A DNA stretch of 64,000 nt, taken from the NCBI GenBank assembly GCA_013398015.1, contig VZRR01007593.1, forward strand, positions 62,001-126,000, written 5' to 3'. Numbering within the stretch: position 1 is the first letter of the stretch; each line of letters opens with the position of its first letter. Shown piece by piece: positions 30,784 through 43,960 of the stretch. The notes beneath the pieces are model-generated. The model searched no databases, was not told where the DNA came from, and worked only from the letters and a program-made list of their open reading frames with translations. This stretch comes from Oreocharis arfaki (Eukaryota; Chordata; Aves; Passeriformes; Paramythiidae). The translations under genes and the position numbers were made by a program.

Positions 30784-33700
30784 TTCAGTACCACCCATCA
30801 AGAGACAAAAGTGAAAGCATGCCCTATATTTACGGTATAAGAGAAGGCCTATAGATAGAAATAACCTTCATCAGCTGATCTAATGAACTCTAGGAGAACA
30901 CAAGACTCTCTCCAGCTCAGAAGCAAATTTCAAACTTAAATACAAGTAGGGAAAGTTGAACTACATATGTTTAGGTGATATGCAAAACAATTAAGCTATT
31001 ATCTATGGATTAGAAAGGATGATGAGGTGAGTGGGAGAGGATGGTGAGAAGATGGCATTCCAAGGGAAACAGGGAAATAAACACTCTGGGATAGAATTTG
31101 TCTGTGGGAATAAGTATGAAATTATGGTCAAATAAAACTATTCTCATGTTCATGGCTGACAGCACACAGGAGAGCCATGAGTTTCATTCCTACCCTCTTG
31201 TACAGGTGTTTGGCAGATCACCATCAAGGATGAGACAAAGCTCAGAGGGTATTTGTACAAGAAAAATGGTTCCCTGTTCCAATGACAACTGGGCTTTTGT
31301 CCTTCACATACAGTTTCTGTGAACAAGCTCTGCAGCACCCACCTGATCTCACAGAGCATTTGATGCAGCAGTCCAAGTATATGATTTTGCAGAAAGATTA
31401 TGTACAAAACTTAGGGATTTTTGTAGTGCTGCAGAAACTGCAGGAACATGCTCTTTTCCAGTTCCTGGACACCGAACATCATCTTGTAAGCCTTCAAGAA
31501 TTCTTAATTCATCAGACGACACCGCAATTTTCAGTCCACTCAAATACAACTGAAGTAGCTTCAGATCTTGCCCACTGAAACAAACAAACATAAGCCAGAA
31601 GCCACAGCAAACTGTAGCCAGTGTATCTAAAACGGTATCTCACACTTCCAGCGAATTCGTTTTTCCCCCCATTTGTTTCTTTCCGACACAGTTCATCTTT
31701 ATAAATTACTCATAAACTGGGGAGCTCTAATCCATTTTTCATTCACTATTTAAAAAACAGCACATTCTGTTGGAGGAAATCATGCAGAAACATGTGAATT
31801 ATCAACAACTTAAATACAGCACATCCAAGAGCACACTAGGAAATACGGCATGTGCTGAAATACGCAAAATGAATGGAATAATTTTTACTGTTCCACTTTC
31901 AGAAATGAAATGTTTAATAATTTGTGTAAGAGATCAAGAGCGGAAACTTGCATTTTAATCACCCATCTGCCACTAGCTTGCTGCATGAGTCACAGCTTAT
32001 TTGGGCTCTAAGCCTGTAACATGAGAAAAAATAGTGGTCACTAGCCTCACAGGGACTTTGTGAGGGTTAGTTTAGAGAACGTTTTGGCCTCAGCTCACTG
32101 ATGCATCTGAGTACAAGCCTACTTTTAAGTAAATAAATAGCTACACTTAAGTCAACAACTTTCACACGAAAGTGAGGGATTTGCCACATTCACCTTAGAG
32201 AACCTGAGTAACACGGCAGGTTAGGAAAAAACCAAATGAAAACCAGGGAAAAACATTTAAACTACTTCTCATATTGACAATAAGAAGTGGTATACAGATA
32301 CCTGCAGTCTCTAAAAAAACACAAATCCCAACCAAAACAGCTACACCTTAGCACTTCAAATGAGAAAATTTTCCATGTAATGGTAACACACCTCAGAGTC
32401 GTAAAGTCGAGTTCTGGCACTACCTTGAATCACTGGGCCTACAACCCTCCTCTAAAGAGAAGGATAGTAAGATTAGATATTTATTACTAAATTAGAAAAG
32501 CTCTTGTAAATAGATTATAAGCATATTAAAGTACACAATGTAACAGGCAGGGGGGCAAAGAATCAGATCCAATAGTTAGCTTTGGTTAACTGACACACGC
32601 AAAAATACTTCTGAGTGTACTCATCATCAAAGGGTTGCCATGTTTAAGTTATATTTAAAACACAAACTGGTATCATAACACACTCTCTTCCATATCAGCA
32701 TGTGGATTTCTTTCTTTCTTAGGCAAAGCTGTTAAATTCTTAGAATTTTTTCGTCAGTCCAACTCCAGCTTCAGTAAACGATATGTCACCCCTTATTCTG
32801 CATACTTGAAGGACCGTCTCTGCAGATTTCAAGTGCATCAACCACGAAAAAACAATTCTGCTTGAAAAGCTGAATTGTTGCAGCTGCACACCCACATTCT
32901 TTTGTCTTGCATTTGTATCAGCCAAGTTAAATGAGTCTGCATTAAAAAATAATTAAGAGCTGCAAATCACATCCAATAACATCCAGTGTGAACACAGCTG
33001 TGACATCAGCACCTCTTAGCTCTTTGAACCCCGAAAGGATTCTTCATCCTGGATGAGTAGGAGAGAGGCTATATGACACAGGTCCATAGAGTCAGAAGTA
33101 GCTGGTAGAATGCAAATGACATTTCATGCCTCTTCCAAGGAGGAAAAAAAAAAGCTGACACTTAGAAGTCTGTGAACCTGACTCAGTACAGTATGCTTTG
33201 GACTTAAAAGAATTTAACAAGGTTCAGAGAGCAACAAAGTTGCAGAATAGAAGTTAGCTGAGGATTACTGGATAAATAACACTGCCTCAAGTTTAGGAAG
33301 TCCTTGGAATGCAAGCTTTTTGAGGCTGGAAGCAGTAGCACTGCAATGCAGTAGCTTCACCAGATGACTATTACTCAACACTGTCAGACACTGGGTAATT
33401 GCCTGGATGGACACTTTGCCTGATGTGATGTGGTCACTCTTCTACTATGCTTTAAGACCTTATTTAACTGTCTTTTGCCTTCACTTTTCCAAAATCACCT
33501 CTCTTCCTCCAAGGACCAAAACCCCCTCAACTCAGCCGCTGCAATTGCCTGCTGAGATCAGCAGCACAAAATACCTCTTCACCTGATTGTGTACATTAAT
33601 ATGCCAAACTGACACATGGTACCTGAAACATAGTACAGCTTTCATTTTGCTGTAGGAATGGTGGTAGTCCAGCAGAAGAGCACAGAGGGCACAAGGTCTT

Positions 33701-36700
33701 GTGAAAAGAGTTTCTACTGATGAACTAAAGAGTAACTTGACTGTATATGTGAATGCTAACATACCCCATTGGCTCTAAGGTATCACAGAAATCACAGAAA
33801 TATGTGAGTTGACAGCCTGATGAAAAAGAAACAGTGACCTAATTTACACAATATGATATATTTGTTCAATTTTATAAAAGAAAAAACATTCTATCATTTT
33901 CCTTTTATTAAAAACACAAACAGCATATTTGGATATCTCAAAACAGCAAAATCTCAACCTTCAAACAGCAAAACAAAGCCTTGTAATCCACCATTAAGAA
34001 TGCATTCTGCTGAGCTGGTGGTTACATTCATATTTCGGCTTACTACAGTAAATTCCGCTCTAGGAAACTCCAAGAACTCTGCACCCAACTGCCAAGTGCT
34101 GCAACATCCTGCCAGGTATAGCTAGTCATCTTACATGACTGCAGTACTCTTTTTCCCATGTTCTTCTTAATCCCATGTGCCAAAAAGATAGAAGAGCTAC
34201 TAGCACATTCCCTTCTGTTAACAGACTTCACAACAAAGCAACAAAACCAGTTACAAGTTCTACAGTATGCATTCTTTAATGCCTTCAGTATTTCCTTTCC
34301 ATATTGGCAAATACATCACTTTTCTGCCTCACATCTTTGCTCAACTCTTCTACTCCTTTTCCACTTTCTTTCTCAGTATTACTATTCCAAGAAAATACTT
34401 CTGTGGAAAAACACCCACATCTACAAACAATGCATGCCCATCTGTCTTGCCAAAAATACCTCCATTCAATCGACAGTGAAATCCCTTTTGGTATGAATAA
34501 GCTGAGAACAGATCAAGTCTAGTCACAATTTGACTCTAAACAAGAAACTGCAATTTACAATACAGACTTTAATCACATTTTGATGCATACTCTAGGTGAT
34601 TCTGCGCAACAGCCTCACTAATGCAAATCATGAACCTTACTGATATATTTCAGACTACACTCCTATGATTTAACTTTTTAATATACAGAAAGTGAGATTT
34701 ACTAGGCGAAAATTTTCCCACAAGTTTCTGTCTGAAGTTTTAAAATCACTGGTGCATACACACAGAAGGTGAAGAACAGTTCATTGCAAGCACTGTGCGA
34801 CAGGCTTCCCTGAAGGCACACATGATGTAGCCCACCAAGGAGCTCCTTCAGCTTCAGGGCAGGGGTAGCAGGGGTGCACCCTTAGAGCTGTGGAGGCTGC
34901 AGCATCGGCCTCCAGCAGACAACGGGGACAGGTGCCCTCTCCTCCTCTGCTCTCCCCAGCTTCCATAGAAGGCAGAACCAAGAGGAGATGGAGCTCCAAT
35001 CCTAGCACAGAGAGCAGCTCGAGCCTTCCCACACGTAAAGAAGGAAACGGCCCCCTCCTGTCCAACAAGTCAGATAAACAAAATTGAGTCACTCCTCCTT
35101 TTCTGCAAACGAGACTTCCCCAGCAAGAAGCTGAACTGACTTACCTCAAAACACACAAAACCAGTATGCTAAAACTGTTTAATAAAGCTTTTCTGAAACA
35201 TGCTGGACATATAATAAAGGGAGTTAATGAATGTGCTTTGTATTCAAAGCACATTAAAAGTTAACTGTAATTAAAAAACATTTCTAGTCCTGACAGTCCA
35301 AGCCATGCAGACATTTCTGCGCAACCTAGGTGGTAAGAACGTTGTTTTTAAGTATTTAAATCAGACTGAAAAGCACCTGTCCCACTGCACCCTGTCATTT
35401 ATCAAGGAAATAAAACCTCATAACTTCTTTCGAAGTACAAGCTACTCAAATACGTATCAACTCAAATTAAACAAACAAACAAAAAATGGCTGCAAAATAA
35501 TCAAGGTAGTCCCACAGCTTGTGCTCTGCCTATTTGTATATTCATGCCTTAGAGGAAAAACAACCTTATTTGTTCCCCTGCTTTGTCAACTTGTGAACTG
35601 TGCCACCAAAAGGCTTCCAGTGCCTCCAGTCACAGGAGCTGTAACAGTAGGGAAACCTTTAGTGGATTTCATAGGGCCTTCTGGAAACAACAGTTTTTAC
35701 ACACAGAGAGGCCACCATCTTCTACTGGTTAGTGTCTCTAACATTTAGCAACAAGTAGGATGAACTTGCTAAAAGCTTCCGGCCAACCTTCAACACCATT
35801 TTCCCCACAAAATACTGTGGGCTAATGTGTTAATATTAGTAATTTAAAAAACATATAGAGTGCCACTGAAAAACACCTATCCCCATCTCAAAACAGCACA
35901 CACCACAGCTCCTGCTGAGATGCTGAACTCCAGAAGACACTCTAATTCTAGCATGGACCTCACAAGACCCCTTGTCTTTGTCCTCTTCCCTTCCACATTC
36001 CCTTTTTTCTTCCTGAATCCCTCTGTAGCTGGGGGCATTACTTGTGCTTTACACACAACTTATTTCTCCGGCTTCTTTGCCTAGCTCAAGTCCCTGGCAT
36101 ACAGTCTGCTGGATGCTGTATTAGTGGAGAGTTCAGGAGCAGGCCCAACAAACTTGATCTGGCAGAAGATTTCACATCCATGCTGGCAGTGCGCAGGATC
36201 CATGCAGACAAAGCACCTCGAAGAGCTACAGACTCCTACAAACAAAGATGAACCTCCCTCCTCCTTACTGCTACCCATGGGCCATTTCACATCAGCAGCA
36301 AGGCCACTGCAGTCTTTCTCTGTGATTCATTAAAACAGACTAATGCCACACAAAAATACAAAGTATTACTTTATCCTCCTTATTACAATGTCTTTGTCAA
36401 GCCCCAGCTGCTATTTTGTTTTTAGAACTACGCAGAAATATAAAATCTTTTCCCTTTTAAGGAAACAGTGTCACTAAATACACACATAAAATACAAACAA
36501 GGGTAGTATCTTCAGCACACAGCCCTCATCTAAGCTGTGATGTCGCACAAATGCAGCGCATTAATCACTGCACACCCTCTTTTCTTAGAGGAGCTGCGAT
36601 AATGTACAACTCTCAGTGTTTCTTCCGTGCCTCTGGGCAAGCAAAGCAGCTGCTGGTTATCAGTCACAAGGACGGCATTCCACGACAGCCCAGGCACTCG

Positions 36701-36841
36701 GGGATGCTTATGACAAGTCCCAGAGCAGGCACGCCGCGATGCGGACCTGAGCCCGGTCGCTCTCCACCGCGATCCCGGCAGCAGCCGACCAGGCGCGCCA
36801 ACAAAGCCGCGGCCCCGGGAGCGCGGCCCCGCCGCCGCACC

Positions 36842-37442
36842 NNNNNNNNNNNNNNNNNNNNNNNNNNNNNNNNNNNNNNNNNNNNNNNNNNNNNNNNNNN
36901 NNNNNNNNNNNNNNNNNNNNNNNNNNNNNNNNNNNNNNNNNNNNNNNNNNNNNNNNNNNNNNNNNNNNNNNNNNNNNNNNNNNNNNNNNNNNNNNNNNNN
37001 NNNNNNNNNNNNNNNNNNNNNNNNNNNNNNNNNNNNNNNNNNNNNNNNNNNNNNNNNNNNNNNNNNNNNNNNNNNNNNNNNNNNNNNNNNNNNNNNNNNN
37101 NNNNNNNNNNNNNNNNNNNNNNNNNNNNNNNNNNNNNNNNNNNNNNNNNNNNNNNNNNNNNNNNNNNNNNNNNNNNNNNNNNNNNNNNNNNNNNNNNNNN
37201 NNNNNNNNNNNNNNNNNNNNNNNNNNNNNNNNNNNNNNNNNNNNNNNNNNNNNNNNNNNNNNNNNNNNNNNNNNNNNNNNNNNNNNNNNNNNNNNNNNNN
37301 NNNNNNNNNNNNNNNNNNNNNNNNNNNNNNNNNNNNNNNNNNNNNNNNNNNNNNNNNNNNNNNNNNNNNNNNNNNNNNNNNNNNNNNNNNNNNNNNNNNN
37401 NNNNNNNNNNNNNNNNNNNNNNNNNNNNNNNNNNNNNNNNNN
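36842..37442. other. Assembly gap of 601 N
   Basis: The left edge is extremely GC-rich and the right edge is a TAA/TAG trinucleotide repeat. Both are common causes of assembly failure. Confidence 0.97.
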
Positions 37443-37448
37443 AGTTTA

Positions 37449-37536
37449 CGTAGTAGTAATAATAGTAATAGTAGCACTAGTAATAATAATAGTTACAATA
37501 GTAATAATAATAATAGTAATAATAATAATTATAACA
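37449..37536. repeat. Imperfect (TAA/TAG)n trinucleotide microsatellite
   Basis: About 90 bases of TAA and TAG units with a few interruptions, touching the right edge of the 601-base gap. The minus-strand reading as a run of tyrosines is a by-product. Confidence 0.9.
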
Positions 37537-37760
37537 ACGTAATAAATCCACAGTATAGGCGCGCAGGTGCTGCCTGGGCGGTGTGATATGTGCGCGAGTG
37601 ACCAGAGCAGTTGAAAAGCCAGGCGGCAGCGAGGGAAGACACAGTGTGCTGTCTGCGGAGGGGCAGCGGGGAGGGATGCAGAGACACCCAGAGCGCGTGA
37701 GAGGCGACAATAGCGGAGAGCAAAGACGCGGCAGCTGTCGGTACGTGCATGCTGAACAAA

Positions 37761-39286
37761 ATTACTTACGGTTGTAGTCCGGGTAGTCTAACCTGGGTAA
37801 GAGCTGACCGGAAAAGCTGATTCCACTTTCTGGGGTGTTTTTTTTTTGTTTTTTGGTTTTTGGTTTTTTTTTAATTTTGTTTCGGGTTTTAATGGTTTTT
37901 AAGTAAAATCAAACTAAACCCAAAACATGTTCTGAGTTTTAGGAAACCCCTGCCTGCAGCTGTTACATTGCAAAGAACATCAATTGGAATAGACATGCAG
38001 AGGGACTGTGAAGCCTCAGCCTCTAAGGCTGCCAGCTTTGATGTAAGTCTGACAACGGGCTTCTCTTAAGTTAGGGACCTCCCACCATTTCCGTGCACCG
38101 AAGCTGGGCCACACTCATTACTAATAAGACAGGGAAAAAAAAAAAAAAAAAAAGGTGCCCTGATCAGATTCAAGATGATTCAATGAAATGCTTCGGGAAA
38201 TACAAGCATTTCCCAACATAGTTATTTCCTTGGGAATGTTCCAAACAGATGAAGACAAAGTGATAACTCATTTGTATGTCTATGAACACTGCCCTACTCA
38301 CTTTGGTTCTAGTGATTTCCTCTTTGTTTACGAGTAAGCATGCAGAGCCTGTGGGGTGTGCTTACAGCATATGGAGACATCTAGCGCCTAAATAATAGAC
38401 TGCAAATCAGCTTCATTAGTGTGAAATCTTGGAGATTACAATTGGATCCGTTGCTTGCAATATTTCAGCCCAGGACTGCAGGGTACAGAGCGGTTTTACT
38501 CAAACCATCGCACCACTGAACAGCAGCTGCCGTGGGCAGAGACCGCGGTGGAATAAGCAGCTGCACTAGCTCCAGAGGGGACTGTGAGTGGTAGCTCTGC
38601 TGCACAGCTTGAGCTTCAGGCCTGAGATTTACAGCAGTAATTGACTCAAGACAGAGATTTGCCTGTATAGACACAAAAGGAGTTGAGACAGTTCCTAACT
38701 TAACCTTTTCACTAAGCCACAGAGACGAAAGCCCTCAGGTGTATGAATAGGACACCTTCATCTTGGCTTTGATAGTGTCTCTCTGTTTCTATGCTTTCTT
38801 TGCTAGCCCAAGAGCATGATCATTCTAACATGTGTAATTGTAAAACTTCACCTCCTCTCAACAAACATATGCAAACTGCTTATGTTTGCCAAATACTTTG
38901 GCTGAAATGAAATTGAATAGTAAGCCCTGCTTATCTACTGGAAAGATATTAGTCCAGGAACAGAAAGTATTTGTTTTTTTATATGCTTGTGTAAAGAAAG
39001 AAAAAATACAGACTGATGATCAACATTCTCAGCCAGAATCCTGAAAACAAGCTCATTGCATTGATACCCATGTAGATGTTTTTGCCAGTACTGCTATATA
39101 GGGGCATAAAGTAAAACATTTCTAGATACTTAACTGTCTAGAATATATATATATATGAAACTAAACATATCACATAATATATGTGTGAGTGTAGGAGTGC
39201 ACACATGTATATCTTAGACAACCCACATAATACATTCTTTTCAGTCTCAGGCAAGTCAGAAACACCTTCGAGCTGTAAAAGTACAA
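37761..39286. other. Intergenic sequence upstream of CEMIP2
   Basis: It holds a T/G-rich low-complexity stretch (37841-37890) and a 19-base A-run (38135-38153). I see no gene. Confidence 0.7.
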
Positions 39287-39600
39287 GATCATAGGACTAT
39301 AGAAAAATTAAGGCTGGAAAAAACCTTTAAGATCACCAAGTCCAACTGTCAACCCAGCACCACCACCATGTTCGCCATTACAGTCCTCAAGTGCCATATC
39401 CACATGTTTTTTGAACATACCCAGGGATGGTGACTCCACGGCTTCCTTGGGCAATCTGTTTCAATGCTTTAAATCCCTTTCTGTGGAAAAAAAAAAAAAA
39501 AATCCAAATATTTAATCTAAACCTCCCCGGTGCAACTTGAGGCTTTTTCCTCTCACCCTGCCACTTGTTACCCAGGAGAAAAGACCGAAGAGACTCACTT
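39287..39600 (-). mobile_element. CR1 LINE 3' fragment
   Basis: AAGGCTGGAAAAAACCTTTA, AGATCACCAAGTCCAACTGT, GGGATGGTGACTCCACGG and GCCACTTGTTACCCAGGAGA occur in the order expected for an antisense CR1 3' region. A 16-base A-run interrupts it at about 39486-39501. Confidence 0.9.
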
Positions 39601-42600
39601 CACTATGACCTCCTTTCAGGCAATTGCAGATCTCTTACAGAATGGAATTATCACCAAACAACTATAATGTCTTTAAGAGATGGATACATTTGAATAAAAC
39701 AATCCCTAAACACTGTAAGTATGCAAAATATAAGACTTTGAAACTACCCGAGTATTTGAAATCTGTGTATCAAACCCAAATGGTGCACTAAAGCATTAGT
39801 GCATCTCCATTCAAAATGACTTGTTTCTTCATGCTGCTTTGGGTTTCAGCAGACAAAAGGTAGGTAAAGTGTATAAACCAAAGCTTAAAAATGGCAAAAG
39901 ATGGACTTGAAAGACATGATTAATGCCATCACTGTGGCCTAATGATTTCAAAATCAGTGAGAATGAAACAGCTTTTGTCCTTCTGAATAAAAAGAGGTAC
40001 TAGGAGAGAGGAGAGAGCAAGTTAGGAAGCAACAGGAGAGAGTAAGTATTGGCAGTTACCAGTTAAAATTGTGTCCTATTCTCTCAATTCCCATGCAGAT
40101 CCTTAGAAAATATTGCTGTTGGTCTATTAAGATAGGAGAGCAAATGTACGTATTTCTTTCCTTACTTAAGTCTTTCTGGGAGATCTCCAAGGTACTCTGT
40201 GGTAATACCTTTTCCATATAGTAGCCATGTTTTAAATTTTCATAAAAAACACACAGATTTTTAATTAACTCTCTGGGAGTTTAGCATGTGTGGCAAAGTA
40301 ACAGTTAATTTATTGAAGTAATACAATGGCTGCCAAGGCTGGGAGAAGGTTTGCTCTCAGTAAAAGCCTGATCTTACTTTGACATACTGTGCTTCAAACC
40401 AAAGGTAGTAGCAGTTAACAAAATTTAACAACAGTTTAAGGGAGAAGACAAGAGTGTGAAATGCATATTGGGGGAATGTAGAGGTAAATTTTGACCAAGT
40501 TTATTTGGGAGCAGTTTCAGTGCACCAGCTTCTCTTGCTCACTGAAGACCTAATGCCTTTTTCTTTCTGAATGTCAAGACAACCCATATGCAACTCATTT
40601 ATTTTTTTCAGGTTTACAAAAAAGCGTGACCTATTTCTGAGTTCTGCTAAATCCTGCTTGTCATTCTTCTCCCTTACTTTATCTGTTACCAAAAATTTTA
40701 CAGTGGAGAAACTTGTCAAAATTTCAAGATTCTGGGTCATACAAAGATAAGAAACTGTTGAAACCCAACAACATAAACTGATATATTTTTAATGGCTTTT
40801 AGATTTCCTCCTCTGTAGTCAAATGTTAATAGTGAATCAGCAAAATAATTTTAAAATGTCTGTTAATGAAGGGAGTATAGGCTGCACTGAAGGGTGAAAG
40901 GAGAATTGATAAATTGGGTTTTAAAAGAATAGTTGAAAATAAGTATAAAGAGCAAATAAGAATGGGAGCAGGAAGCAGATATACATAGATGGAACACATG
41001 AAAGGGAGCACATAATTGAGACAAAAGGAAAAAAGCAAAAAACCCAAGAAAATCACGAAGCAGATATGAGTACAAGAAAGCTGTATTTTGCCTTTTACAC
41101 TTCTAAAGTGTAGTTGGATGAAAAACAAAATGCAACAAAGCCATATTGCATTAATTTTAAATATCATCTGAATAAAAATCACAATTCCCTACCAGATCAA
41201 TTCATCGATTAAGAAACACAGATACTACTTTCTCATTGTGTTTAGATTTTAGTTCAACATTATTAAAAACATGATTGTGGTTGTCTTCTGTATTTTAAAA
41301 AGTTTTCCTTGGGAAAGCTTCTCATGGCAGGTGTCCACCTTCCAAGTCACTTCAATATATATTTTAATGTGAATTGAGTTGACATTTAAGTTAATTTTAC
41401 AAGCTAAATGCAACAGTAAATTTGCCTTGTATTTTAGGCAAATACTGGTGGAAACTCATTGGTAAATGAGTGACCAGAACCACAAGGACTATTGGTTCTA
41501 GTTGCTTGTTTAGTCAAGAACCATAATCAATACGTAAGCAGATACACTATTAGGCTAGTCAGACCCACAAGAGTTGCAGTGCTGTGCTCGTGAGACAAGA
41601 GCCACAGTCTACACACCTTTTACCATCTGTCAGAAATTTTTGATGAGACATTCCACAATCCATAAGGCAGACTAAAAATTGTTAAATGCATAATTTCCTA
41701 CAAATTGCCTGCTAGACTTCGGTTGAGACTGTTTTAAATACCTATGATCATTTGTGTTTCATCTCATGGGCCTGGTGTAATTGCTTGTAAATTATGAACC
41801 AAATTTTTCTATGTGATAAATTAAGTCCTGAATTTTTTGTTTTGTTTTTATCTTAACAGAGAATGATTTTGGTTAAAACTCTGTGAATTTTACAACAAGA
41901 AGAGCAGAGCTTAAAGCACAGATTTCTGATCTGCATTGACATACTGGTAAGCCAGAAACATGACAAAATTGTGTTATTTAATTTTTGAAGACAGAGAGTC
42001 TGACTTCCACTGTAGAGAAATGCATTTTAAGTGGTCTGCTCTTATGGTTATTTATTATGTATCTGAGTGAACAGAAAATATAAATATTTTCACAAGGTGA
42101 AATGCTCAGTAATATTACATATTTTAAAAGAATTAAAACATTTGGAAAATAACAAAGCTGTAATACGTCTAAATTAGTGCCAAAAAGAGATACAGAAAGT
42201 TCCAAAAGCCTGTATTTGCTGGTACCTCATTTCGTCCCAGAAGAAACATATGTAGGTAGGAACAGTCTTTGTGTATTTAAAAATATAAAAGACAAACTGG
42301 AACATTAGGACACTAAGATAACATTGTTTTCCATGGCATTAAAACCAAGTTCAGAACAGAACTCTCCATCAAACACAACAAGATACATTTCTTGCACATG
42401 ATGATTTGCTAATGTAAATCTTCTTACAAAGCTTTGGGCTTCCCAATTCACATTATACTGTAGTCCTCAAAATTTCATTCTTTTATAAAATCTTCTGTAA
42501 AATTCAGCAGAAACACATTTGATACATTTAAGTGATATTGTAGAATAAGGCAGTTATGCTTACCTTGTTTTGTAACAAAGCAATAACATGCATATGTAAA

Positions 42601-43269
42601 AACAGAGGGGGTTGTTTCCAGTAAATTTTCAGTTTTCTGCTGACAGAGTGTGTCACCAAATGACTGACTGAACCTTTTTCCTTTTTGGAAGAACAAATAT
42701 AAAGGCAAATCACAGTTACAGGAAAAGTTATCTGTTGGATTCCATGCATAGGATATCATCCTGACCTTTTGTTTTTTTTTTACAAAAACGCCCCAGGAAC
42801 TGAAGTGTCTCTCATTAATGACAACTAAATGTGAAAACAAGAAGTATTTTTTTTTCCCAACAGAAATGAACTCTTTGATTCTCTGAGATGCATTTGCAGA
42901 ACGTGGACCTTAAACATTTGGTTCGCGTTGAGCTATTCAATAATACTAAAAATCATACTACTTTTTAAAAGTCAGTTCTTTAAACAAGAGCTTTAGGGGA
43001 AAGCACCATGATCATTGCTGTTTTTTCAGATTTGTTTCTTTACAAAAAACATAAACTAACTTCAAAATAAGACTTTCTAAACTAAAGCAGAGGTTCATCT
43101 AGCAAAGTAGACTCTTTCCAAGAGCTGATGAAGAAATTACAAGAATATATTAAAAAAAGTTAAGTAACCATACATCAAAACTTGATAGACTACTTCCCCT
43201 TCTTCAAGTGATTTGCAGATCTGTGTCACCATTGATATGCGTCTTTTTACCAGCTTCTATTAAAGAATC
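39601..43269. other. Intergenic, no feature recognised
   Basis: AT-rich sequence without a supported gene or repeat. ORFs here reach 121 codons and look random in composition. Confidence 0.7.
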
Positions 43270-43960
43270 TGTTGCTTTCTGAACTGTGTAAGTTCCTAAC
43301 ATCCATGATGTCCTCTGACAGGGAGCTCTGTAGCAGAACTGGTTCTTGTAATGAGAAATATATCTTTCTCTTGTTCAGAGGTTTCACTTAACTCATTTCA
43401 TATGATACCTCATAGTTCTTAGGTTGAAAGAAAGTTAGTCCTTATTCACCTTTTCCATGACACTCCATCATGTTCTCTCATGATCATCTCTTTTGAGATA
43501 ATAAATGTACTAACAGAACATATTTCTTTGTCTCTTTCATGGAAACTGTTTCATTTCTCAGAATCTTTATTTTCCTTTTGTCGCTTTTGCGGCCTATTTA
43601 TTTAAAGAAGAAAGAGAATTGCAGTATGCTCCAGAATACGGGTACCTTAGCTTGAAAAACTGCTTTCTTTTCATTCTCCTTTCTCCCTAAATTGTATCTA
43701 AAGTCTTTTTGCTTTGTTGATCACCACTGAATATTCAGCTGATGTTTCCTTAGTTGTATTTCTGAACAGGAACTGTTTAGAGTCTGTAATTGTGTACATA
43801 AACTTTAGTTTGGATTTCCCAAGAACCTGTAAGTACCATATGCTATCACAATCACATCAGTAAGCTTTGAAGAAGGAGCTGCATTTCAGATTGTTTGTGT
43901 TCTGTTCTGAACAGCAAGTTCCTGTTCTGTGTCAATTGCAAAATAGGAGCCACACAAAAA
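43270..43960 (-). mobile_element. Very old CR1/L3-type LINE remnant
   Basis: Read on the plus strand, the segments ATCATCTCTTTTGAGATAAT, GAATTGCAGTATGCTCCAGA, CACTGAATATTCAGCTGATG and, near the end, AACTTTAGTTTGGATTTCCC follow the order and wording of the antisense 3' half of ancient CR1/L3 elements. It is far more diverged than the other CR1 copies in the window. The boundaries are approximate. Confidence 0.55.

Larger units (their letters stand above)
25653..36841 (-). other. Probable first intron of CEMIP2 (between 5' UTR exon and c1)
   Basis: The acceptor before exon c1 implies an upstream non-coding exon. About 11 kb separate it from the CpG-rich block at 36,680-37,760, the best promoter candidate. 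In between I see AT-rich sequence, a tiny CR1 end near 30766 and a GC-richer block at about 34,780-35,090 that I cannot name. The ORFs here (up to 147 codons at 35305-35748 on the plus strand) show no recognisable protein. Confidence 0.6.
36680..37760 (-). promoter_or_regulatory. CpG-rich block, candidate CEMIP2 promoter and 5' exon, mostly in a gap
   Basis: CpG density rises sharply from about 36,680 to the gap at 36842, with many CG dinucleotides (for example AGGCGCGCC and GCCGCGGCCCCG), and stays raised at 37,555-37,745 after the gap. The rest of the window is CpG-poor. It lies upstream of the minus-strand CEMIP2 start, as expected for its promoter. No splice donor could be fixed, and a start site cannot be named because 601 bases are missing. 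Confidence 0.6.

Noticed and set aside
35305..35748. Plus-strand ORF of 147 codons
   Set aside because: One of the longest N-free ORFs outside the real exons, but the translation shows no known domain, it contains basic low-complexity parts typical of AT-rich intron, and it lies in the probable first intron of CEMIP2 on the other strand.
36530..37477. ORFs of about 300 codons across the 601-N gap
   Set aside because: Two thirds of the codons are N; the flanks are CpG-rich non-coding sequence and a trinucleotide repeat.
37477..37710. Tyrosine-rich ORF
   Set aside because: It is a translation of the TAA/TAG microsatellite.
40826..41182. Minus-strand ORF of 118 codons with hydrophobic composition
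   Set aside because: The hydrophobicity comes from T-rich codons in AT-rich DNA; no homology, no splice context and no neighbouring exon.
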